Of a stretch of DNA of 64,000 nt, positions 52,653-59,343 are shown in pieces. The translations under genes and the position numbers were made by a program. The notes beneath the pieces were generated by a model. That model saw only the letters and a program-made list of their open reading frames with translations. It was not told where the DNA came from and did not search any database. Origin of the DNA: Micromonospora sp. WMMD961 (GTDB lineage Bacteria > Actinomycetota > Actinomycetes > Mycobacteriales > Micromonosporaceae). Position 1 is the stretch's first letter. Each line of letters starts with the position of its first letter. The DNA is taken from the NCBI RefSeq assembly GCF_029626145.1, contig NZ_JARUBJ010000002.1, positions 3,693,501-3,757,500 of the forward strand. Direction: 5' to 3'.

Positions 52653-54986
52653 TCAGGCGTTGCGGACCAGCCGCCACCGGTTGTCCGCGCTGCCGTTGTC
52701 GGAGTCCTGCACGGCCTGCGCGCCCCAGGCGGTCGACCCGTTCAGGATGCCGAGCAGCTTGTTGCTGTGGACGTTGCGGATCTTGTAGGTGCCGTCGCCG
52801 TTGTCCACGAGGATCCACCGGTGGTCGGCGGTGCCGTTGTCGGCCCACTGCAAAACCCGGGCGTTGTCCGCTGTGGACATGTTCTCCACGCCCAGGACCT
52901 TGCCGCTGTGGACGTTGCGGAACCGTACCGCGTTGCCGTCGGACACCATCACCCAGTTGTGGTCCGCGGTGCCACTGTCACCCCACTGCACGGCCAGGCC
53001 ACCGTCGGCGGTGGACATGTTCTGGACGCCGAGGACCAGCCCGGTGCCGGCGTTGACCAGTCGGTAACTGCCGCCGGTGTTGCCGCCGCCGGTGGTGCTC
53101 CAGTAGACCGTGTAGTTGTAGCCGTGGGCGTCCTGGAAGGGCGCGAGGTTCACCGTGGACCCGTTGGCGCTGGCGGTGAACGCGAGCGAGCTGGTGCTGG
53201 CCCGCGTGATCGAGGAGACGGTGAGCGACGGCAGGGCGCTCAACGTGGTGTTGCCGTAGTTGCCGGCCAGCACCGTCGGACCGTACGTCACGGCGGCCAC
53301 CGAGCTGTTGTCGTTGGCGGCCCGCATGACGACCTGCATCGGCAGCCGCACGGTGATGGTGTCCCCGGCGGCCCAGGTGCGGGTGACCGTCGCGTAGCTG
53401 CCCGGTGTGGTGGCGACGTTCTGCACCGCGCCGTTCACGGCGACCGTCGCGCCGGTCGTCCAGGCCGGGATCCGCACCCGGATGCTCCACGACCCGCTCA
53501 TCGTGCCGGACAGGGTCAGGGTGGTGGTGTCGCCGACCGGGTAGGTGGTGCTCTGGGTGACCGTGATGCCCCGCTGCGACCAGTTCAGCACCGACGGCGT
53601 GAACAGGTTCACGGTCAGCGTCGTCCCGTTGTAGAAGTAGATGGATTCCATCAACCTCGTGTTGATCTCCAGACCGGTGCCCTGGCAGCACCAGAACGAG
53701 TTGTAGTCGGTGCTCCAGGTGCCACCGCCCCACGCCGGGCCCACACCGCGACGCCCGCCCGGCCGCAGCGGGGTGAAGTAGGTGATGTGGCCGTGGCTGT
53801 CGGCCGGGTTCTGTCCCCCGATCAGGTGGTTGATCAGGGCGCGCTCGTAGAAGTCGAAGTAGTCGGTCCGGTTCGGGTCGAGCAGCCACAGCTCCCGGGT
53901 CAGTTTGAGCATGTTGTACGTGTTGCACTGCTCGCAGGTGTCGTTGCTGAGGTAGCCGGCGATGGCGTTCGGCGGCCGGAAGTGCTCTGCCTGGCTGTTG
54001 CCGCCGATGACGTAGGTGTGCGCGCCGACGGTGATGTTCCACGCGTTGCTGGCGATGTCCCGGTAGCGGGTGGTCCCGGTGGCCTTGAACTCCCGGGCCG
54101 CGCCGATCCACTTGGGCACCTGGGTGTTGGCGTGCAGCCCGTTGAGCTGGTCGGAGTTGTTGGCAAGGGGGTTGAACACGGCGGCGTGGTCGAACCGCTG
54201 GGCGGTGGTGAGCCAACGGGAGTCGCCGGTCTGCTGGTAGATGTCGGTGAGCACGTCGTTCATGCCACCGAACTCGGTGCCCAGCATCGACTGCATCTGG
54301 CTGGAGCTCAGTCGGCTCGTCCGGGTGTCGACCCAGCCGGCGAGGGCCAGCAGCACCGTACGGGCCTGGGTGTTTCCGGTGTACCGCCAGACGTCGAGCA
54401 GCCCGGCGAGGGTCTTGTGGATGCAGTAGTAGGGCACGTTGCCGTTGGACAACGTGCGTGCTTCCAGCGCGGTGAAGTCGGACTCCGGGAAACCGGACAG
54501 GTATCCCGCGCCGAACCCGGCGGCGGAGTTGTTGGCCTGGCACTTGGCCAGCTCGGCCACCATGTAGTTCGCCTTGTCCCGGCAGGTGGTGTCGCCCAGC
54601 ACCGCGTACGCGTACGACCACGCGGTCAGGAAGTGCCCCTGCATGTGGGTCCGGAACGGGAAGTTCGGCGCGTCCCAGCCGCCGTTGGTGGCGGCGCCGT
54701 TGGTGGACAGCCGGTGGTTGGCGCGGAAGTTGTAGAGCATCCGGTCGACGTCGACGAACCGCAGGTAGTTGAGCGTCCGTGTCTGGTTGTCCATCCAGCG
54801 GCTGGAGTTGAGCCGCACCTGACCGAGGTCGAACGGGTACGCCGAGACGCCGAGGTCGGGTCGGACCGGTGGGACCACGGCCGCGGTCGCGCTGCGGGGA
54901 GTGACGGCGGCACCGGCTGCGGAGAGCGCCACGGTGGCTCCGGCGGCCTGCAGCAGGCGGCGACGGCTCAGCGGCGGGGGTGGCAT
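52653..54986 (-). CDS. GH127 beta-L-arabinofuranosidase with ricin-type module
   Basis: This 777-aa exported enzyme has a Tat signal (SRRRLLQAAGATVAL). The GH127 (alpha/alpha)6 domain carries CEQCNTYNMLKLTRELW and the WCCQGTGLEIN motif with the conserved cysteines that form the zinc-thiolate active site. The C-terminal 130 residues hold three repeats ending in RW or NW (QWGDSGTADHNW, QWADNGTADHRW, DSDNGSADNRW), a ricin/CBM13-like lectin. It likely removes L-arabinofuranose side chains from plant material. The start ATG has GGAGGT upstream. Confidence 0.85.
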   Translation of the reverse strand: MPPPPLSRRRLLQAAGATVALSAAGAAVTPRSATAAVVPPVRPDLGVSAYPFDLGQVRLNSSRWMDNQTRTLNYLRFVDVDRMLYNFRANHRLSTNGAATNGGWDAPNFPFRTHMQGHFLTAWSYAYAVLGDTTCRDKANYMVAELAKCQANNSAAGFGAGYLSGFPESDFTALEARTLSNGNVPYYCIHKTLAGLLDVWRYTGNTQARTVLLALAGWVDTRTSRLSSSQMQSMLGTEFGGMNDVLTDIYQQTGDSRWLTTAQRFDHAAVFNPLANNSDQLNGLHANTQVPKWIGAAREFKATGTTRYRDIASNAWNITVGAHTYVIGGNSQAEHFRPPNAIAGYLSNDTCEQCNTYNMLKLTRELWLLDPNRTDYFDFYERALINHLIGGQNPADSHGHITYFTPLRPGGRRGVGPAWGGGTWSTDYNSFWCCQGTGLEINTRLMESIYFYNGTTLTVNLFTPSVLNWSQRGITVTQSTTYPVGDTTTLTLSGTMSGSWSIRVRIPAWTTGATVAVNGAVQNVATTPGSYATVTRTWAAGDTITVRLPMQVVMRAANDNSSVAAVTYGPTVLAGNYGNTTLSALPSLTVSSITRASTSSLAFTASANGSTVNLAPFQDAHGYNYTVYWSTTGGGNTGGSYRLVNAGTGLVLGVQNMSTADGGLAVQWGDSGTADHNWVMVSDGNAVRFRNVHSGKVLGVENMSTADNARVLQWADNGTADHRWILVDNGDGTYKIRNVHSNKLLGILNGSTAWGAQAVQDSDNGSADNRWRLVRNA

Positions 54987-55156
54987 GGGACCTCCAAGGG
55001 TGTGCTGTGGTGATCCGGAAGGTGGCGTCCTGCCGGTGGGCGGCACTCGAACTGCCACTGAGCGTGTCGATGCGCAGGAGACAGGGTCGCGTGTCGCAGG
55101 AAGCTGCCGTCGTGGTCGTCCGGTGCCCGTCCCGGGACGCCATCGCGGCACATCAA

Positions 55157-55170
55157 TGTGATCGCTAACA
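55157..55170. promoter_or_regulatory. LacI-type operator A (GH127 promoter)
   Basis: TGTGATCGCTAACA matches the 14-bp palindrome at GH43 in 12 of 14 positions and overlaps the GH127 -10 box. A TGTTAACA palindrome lies within the spacer at 55179-55186. Confidence 0.6.
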
Positions 55171-55195
55171 TAGTTGGTTGTTAACATGCCCGCAA
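55167..55195 (-). promoter_or_regulatory. GH127 promoter
   Basis: Minus strand TTGCGG (55190-55195), 17-bp spacer, TATGTT (55167-55172). The predicted start is about 174 nt upstream of the GH127 ATG. Confidence 0.5.
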
Positions 55196-55514
55196 CCCCC
55201 CGGATCGCCTGGCCGTCCACCCGAAGGGTCGGTGCGGTGACGTCATGCCGCGGCGTCCCGGCGACGGTGGCCGAGGCGGGGTGGGGGACGTTGCCTGGAC
55301 CGACGGCGATGACGCTGTTGATCGTGAGTGCATGACAGAGCGTCACGAGGCCGACGGTCGCTCTCCGTTGACGCCCGCCACGTCGCTCAGTACGGTGCAT
55401 CGTGAACCGTGGATGTCCACGTCGATACACCGATGCTGCGATGCGGTTACGACGGTCATCTCGCACCGCACAAAAATCGAGGTCAGGTCAGGGAGGGAGG
55501 GGTCGTACCCAATC

Positions 55515-55528
55515 TGTTAGCGCTAACA
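55515..55528. promoter_or_regulatory. LacI-type operator B (GH43)
   Basis: TGTTAGCGCTAACA is a perfect 14-bp palindrome with the CG centre typical of LacI-family sites, 117 nt before the GH43 start. Confidence 0.7.
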
Positions 55529-55644
55529 CTGCTGCCCGCCGTGCTGCTCGGCGTGCGCGCGGTGACGACCGCTCGATCGGCAGCTTGGCAGGAGTGGCTC
55601 GTCGATCCAGACCCGTGCACCGCGCACTTTCTGTGGGAGTAATC

Positions 55645-57495
55645 GTGAAGGTGACAACCCGCACCACAACACCGGCAGGCGGCCGGGGCAGGCGCGCCAT
55701 CGCCTGGCTGGCGAGCCTCGTCTGCGTGCTCGCACTACTGCCGGCCAGTGCCGCCCGGGCGGACAATCCGATCGTCCAACACATCTACACCGCTGACCCG
55801 GCACCGCTGGTGCACAACGGTCGGGTGTACCTCTACACCGGGCATGACGAGGACGGCTCGACCTACTTCACCATGAAGGAATGGCGGGTGTGGTCGTCGG
55901 CCGACATGGTGAACTGGACCGATCACGGTTCGCCGCTGAGCCTGGCCACGTTCTCCTGGGCCGACGCCAACGCGTGGGCCGGTCAGGTCATCGCCCGCAA
56001 CGGCAAGTTCTACTGGTACGTGCCGGTGCGTCAGCGCTCGAACGGGCAGATGGTCATCGGGGTGGCGGTGGGCGACAGCCCGACCGGCCCGTTCCGGGAC
56101 GCGATCGGCCGACCCCTGGTCGGCAACAACGAAATCGACCCGTCGGTCTTCATCGACGACGACGGACAGGCGTACCTGTACTGGGGCAACCCGGGTCTGT
56201 GGTACGTGCGGTTGAACGCCGACATGATCTCGTACTCGGGTGGTGCGACCCGGATCCCGCTCACCACGGCGGGCTTCGGCACCCGCAACGGAAACGCCAG
56301 CCGTCCCACCCTCTACGAGGAGGGCCCGTGGGTGTTCAAGCGCAACGGGCTGTACTACAACGTGTTCGCGGCGGAGTGCTGCTCGGAGTTCATCGCGTAC
56401 TCCACCGCCACCGGTCCGACCGGGCCGTGGACGTATCGCGGGACGATCATGCCCCGGCAGGGAGCCAGTTTCACCAACCACGCCGGTGTGATCGACTTCC
56501 AGGGCGGCTCGTACTTCTTCTACCACAACGGGGCGCTGCCCGGCGGTAGTGGTTACACCCGGTCGGTCGCGGTGGAGAAGTTCACCTACAACTCCAACGG
56601 CACGATCCCGACGATCACCATGACCACGACCGGCGCACCCCAGGTGGGGACGCTCAATCCGTACGTGCGGCAGGAGGCGGAGACGATCGCCTGGGGCTCG
56701 GGCATCGAGACCGAGGTGTCCAGCGAGGGTGGGATGAACGTCGGCTGGATCGAGAACGGCGACTACGTCAAGGTCAAGGGCGTCGCGTTCGGCGCCGGCG
56801 CTACCTCGTTCACCGCCCGGGTCGCCTCGGCGACGAGCGGCGGCCGGATCGAGGTACGCCTCGACAGCGCCAGCGGCCCGACCGTGGGCACCTGCGCCGT
56901 CGGTGGCACCGGCGGTTGGCAGAACTGGACCAGCACCACCTGCGCGGTCAGCGGCGCGACCGGCACCCGCGACCTGTACCTGCGCTTCGCCGGCGGCACC
57001 GGCAACCTGTTCAACGTCAACTGGTGGCAGTTCACCGGCGGCACCGGTAGCAGCGGGAACGTCCTCACCAACGGCGACGTCGAGAACGGCACCACCGGTT
57101 GGGGCGTCAACGGCAGCGGAGCGCTCTCCCGGAACACCTCCGTCGTTCGTGGCGGCGCCGGCTCCCTGTCGATCACCGGGCGTACGGCAGCGTGGAACGG
57201 CCCCAGCCAGGACGTGACAGCGAAGCTCACCAACGGCAAGAGCTACACCACGAACGTCTGGGTACGGGCGCAGAGCGGCACGCCGTCGGCGAAGGCCACC
57301 CTGGCGTTGACCGCGAACGGTACGACCAGCTACCTCCAGTTGACCCCGGCCACCGGGGTGAACGCGAACGGCTGGACGCTGCTCACCGGCACGGCGACCC
57401 CGTCGTGGAGCGGCACGCTCACCGCCGCGACCTTCTACGTCGAGACGGCGGCGGGCACCGACAGCCTGCTCGTCGACGACGCCTCGTTCCAGTGA
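55645..57495 (+). CDS. GH43 glycosidase with CBM6 and CBM4/9-like modules
   Basis: This 616-aa secreted enzyme has a signal peptide (about residues 1-40) and a five-blade GH43 domain. The catalytic acidic triad is visible in TADPAPLVHN, NEIDPSVFIDD and YEEGPWVFKRNG. A CBM6 domain (VRQEAETIAWGSGIE to VNWWQFTGG) and a CBM4/9-like domain (NVLTNGDVENGTTGWG to the end) follow. It probably acts on arabinoxylan or arabinan. The GTG at 55645 has GGGAG upstream. Confidence 0.85.
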   Translation: MKVTTRTTTPAGGRGRRAIAWLASLVCVLALLPASAARADNPIVQHIYTADPAPLVHNGRVYLYTGHDEDGSTYFTMKEWRVWSSADMVNWTDHGSPLSLATFSWADANAWAGQVIARNGKFYWYVPVRQRSNGQMVIGVAVGDSPTGPFRDAIGRPLVGNNEIDPSVFIDDDGQAYLYWGNPGLWYVRLNADMISYSGGATRIPLTTAGFGTRNGNASRPTLYEEGPWVFKRNGLYYNVFAAECCSEFIAYSTATGPTGPWTYRGTIMPRQGASFTNHAGVIDFQGGSYFFYHNGALPGGSGYTRSVAVEKFTYNSNGTIPTITMTTTGAPQVGTLNPYVRQEAETIAWGSGIETEVSSEGGMNVGWIENGDYVKVKGVAFGAGATSFTARVASATSGGRIEVRLDSASGPTVGTCAVGGTGGWQNWTSTTCAVSGATGTRDLYLRFAGGTGNLFNVNWWQFTGGTGSSGNVLTNGDVENGTTGWGVNGSGALSRNTSVVRGGAGSLSITGRTAAWNGPSQDVTAKLTNGKSYTTNVWVRAQSGTPSAKATLALTANGTTSYLQLTPATGVNANGWTLLTGTATPSWSGTLTAATFYVETAAGTDSLLVDDASFQ

Positions 57496-57504
57496 CGTGC
57501 GGTG

Positions 57505-57532
57505 GCCGGGGTCGTGTTCGCACGACTCCGGC
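57505..57532 (+). terminator. Terminator of GH43 with UUCG loop
   Basis: GCCGGGGTCGTG, loop TTCG, CACGACTCCGGC: a 12-bp stem with one G-U pair and an extra-stable tetraloop, 9 nt after the GH43 stop. Confidence 0.7.
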
Positions 57533-57599
57533 ACCGGGCCCCGACCGCCGGCGAGAGCGCCCGCCGGCGATGCGCTTCGTGACGACTTGACGAACAGCA

Positions 57600-57613
57600 T
57601 GTTATCGCTCACA
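57600..57613. promoter_or_regulatory. LacI-type operator C (GH10)
   Basis: TGTTATCGCTCACA differs from operator B at two positions, and TTGACG lies 7 nt before it. It is about 290 nt upstream of the xylanase start. Confidence 0.55.
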
Positions 57614-57676
57614 GTCGATGGATGAGGGCGGCCGCTCACGTGGCTCACCGGGCGAGTCGGCCGGCCGCACCTTGGA

Positions 57677-57712
57677 AAACGACGTCCGCCCAGGGCATGC
57701 CGGACGTCGTTT
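57677..57712 (+). other. Perfect hairpin in the GH10 leader
   Basis: AAACGACGTCCG (57677-57688) pairs with CGGACGTCGTTT (57701-57712) around a 12-nt loop. It lies between operator C and the xylanase gene, so if transcription starts near operator C it is in the 5' leader. Confidence 0.55.
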
Positions 57713-57901
57713 CAGGACTCCCAGCAGTGGTGCCGTGACGGCTACCGGGCTCGCTGTCACGGTCCCGCCGGACCTGGGACACCCCCACCGTCGTACGGGC
57801 GCGTCGGACGCCGGGCATCGCCGATGCGGCTCTCCGACGTCGTGGGTGCAGCTTCGGGCGCCGCACCCTCATCGCTGAACCACCACAGACAAGGAATCCG
57901 C

Positions 57902-59272
57902 ATGAAACACAGAAGAGTCCTGCGAGCGGCGGTGACCATCGCCGTCACCGGCGCCCTCGCGACCGGTATGACGATGGTCTTGACCACCGGAGCCAGTGCT
58001 GGCACGACCCTCGGGGCGGCGGCGGCGGAGAAGGGCCGCTACTTCGGTGCCGCCGTCGCTGTCAACAAGTTGTCCACCAGCGCGTACACGACGATCCTGA
58101 ACCGTGAGTTCAACAGTGTCGTGGCTGAGAACGAGATGAAGTGGGCCTCCAACGAGCCGCAGCAGGGGGTGTTCAATCACTCCAGTGGTGATCGTCTGGT
58201 CAGTCACGCGCAGGCCAACGGGATGAGCGTGCGGGGTCATACCCTGCTGTGGCATGCGCAGCAGCCGGGTTGGGCGCAGGGCATGTCGGGTAGTGCGTTG
58301 CGCAACGCGGCGATCAACCACGTCACGCAGGTGGCGTCGCACTACCGGGGGAAGATCCACTCGTGGGATGTGGTGAACGAGGCGTTCGCCGATGGTGGTT
58401 CGGGTGGGCGGCGTGACTCGAATCTGCAGCGGACGGGTAATGACTGGATCGAGGCGGCGTTCCGGGCGGCGCGGGCGGCGGATCCGGGTGCGAAGTTGTG
58501 TTACAACGACTACAACACCGACGGGATCAACGCGAAGTCGACGGGGATCTACAACATGGTGCGGGACTTCAAGTCCCGTGGTGTGCCGATCGACTGTGTG
58601 GGGTTCCAGTCGCACCTGGGTACGTCGTTGGCGTCTGACTACCAGGCGAATCTGCAGCGTTTCGCCGATCTCGGTGTGGATGTGCAGATCACCGAGTTGG
58701 ACGTGATGACCGGTGGCAACCAGGCGAACATCTTCGGTGCGGTCACCCGCGCCTGCCTGGCCGTCTCCCGCTGCACCGGCATCACCACCTGGGGTGTGCG
58801 TGACTGTGACTCGTGGCGTGGCTCGGACAACGCGCTGCTGTTCGACTGCAACGGCAACAAGAAGGCCGCGTACACCAACGTCCTGAACGCCCTCAACGCC
58901 GGCCCGGGGATCCCGACCACCCCGCCGACGACGACCCCGCCGCCCACCGACCCACCGCCTACCACCCCGCCGCCGACCACGGGCGGGTGTTCGGCGTCGG
59001 TGTCGTTGAACTCGTGGAACGGCGGGTTCGTGGCCAGCGTGAAGGTGACCGCCGGCTCAGCCGGCACGAACGGGTGGAACGTCAGCGTCACCCTTCCGAG
59101 CGGCGCCAGCGTCACCAACACCTGGAGCGCGACGGCCAGCGGCTCCAGCGGCACGGTGCGATTCGCCAGCGTGGACTACAACAGCCGACTCACCGCGGGC
59201 CAGGTCGCCGAGTTCGGCTTCCAGGGCACGGGCAGCGGGGCCGGCATGACGCCCACCTGCACCGCCTCCTGA
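57902..59272 (+). CDS. GH10 endo-1,4-beta-xylanase with CBM2
   Basis: This 456-aa secreted enzyme has a signal peptide (about residues 1-33). The GH10 TIM barrel has acid/base Glu160 (WDVVNEAF) and nucleophile Glu265 (VQITELDV). A Pro/Thr linker (about 335-360) joins a C-terminal CBM2 (CSASVSLNSWNGGFVASVKV to GMTPTCTAS). It cleaves xylan backbones, fitting the arabinose-releasing GH127 and GH43 neighbours. Codon choice shifts towards G/T-ending codons from about 58140 to 58730. Confidence 0.95.
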   Translation: MKHRRVLRAAVTIAVTGALATGMTMVLTTGASAGTTLGAAAAEKGRYFGAAVAVNKLSTSAYTTILNREFNSVVAENEMKWASNEPQQGVFNHSSGDRLVSHAQANGMSVRGHTLLWHAQQPGWAQGMSGSALRNAAINHVTQVASHYRGKIHSWDVVNEAFADGGSGGRRDSNLQRTGNDWIEAAFRAARAADPGAKLCYNDYNTDGINAKSTGIYNMVRDFKSRGVPIDCVGFQSHLGTSLASDYQANLQRFADLGVDVQITELDVMTGGNQANIFGAVTRACLAVSRCTGITTWGVRDCDSWRGSDNALLFDCNGNKKAAYTNVLNALNAGPGIPTTPPTTTPPPTDPPPTTPPPTTGGCSASVSLNSWNGGFVASVKVTAGSAGTNGWNVSVTLPSGASVTNTWSATASGSSGTVRFASVDYNSRLTAGQVAEFGFQGTGSGAGMTPTCTAS

Positions 59273-59286
59273 CCCTCTGATCGCAC

Positions 59287-59329
59287 ACGACGGCCGGTGT
59301 GGAGAAGCATCCTCCACACCGGCCGTCGT
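59287..59329. terminator. Bidirectional terminator between GH10 and GH81
   Basis: An 18-bp perfect stem (59287-59304 with 59312-59329) with a 7-nt loop lies between the two convergent stops. Confidence 0.8.
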
Positions 59330-59343
59330 ACGCAGCGGGTCGG

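Larger units (their letters stand above)
54987..55644. other. 658-bp divergent regulatory gap (GH127 / GH43)
   Basis: It holds a minus-strand promoter with a LacI-type operator for GH127 (55157-55195) and a perfect LacI-type operator for GH43 (55515-55528). The leaders are long (about 170 nt for GH127; about 115 nt from the GH43 operator to its GTG). A 77-codon ORF at 55409-55642 has no family look and is doubtful. No RNA gene is seen. Confidence 0.5.
57496..57901. other. 406-bp intergenic gap (GH43 / GH10)
   Basis: In order it has a UUCG-loop terminator, a TTGACG -35-like box (57587-57592), LacI-type operator C, a perfect 12-bp hairpin, and the leader to GH10 with AAGGA near 57890. No ORF of note is seen. 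Confidence 0.5.

Noticed and set aside
55409..55642. 77-codon ORF in the GH127/GH43 gap
   Set aside because: Spans operator B, has no ribosome-binding site or family look; probably leader sequence.
58915..58985. CCACCG-rich tandem-like sequence in GH10
   Set aside because: It encodes the Pro/Thr linker before CBM2, not a genomic repeat; GH81 has the same kind of linker.
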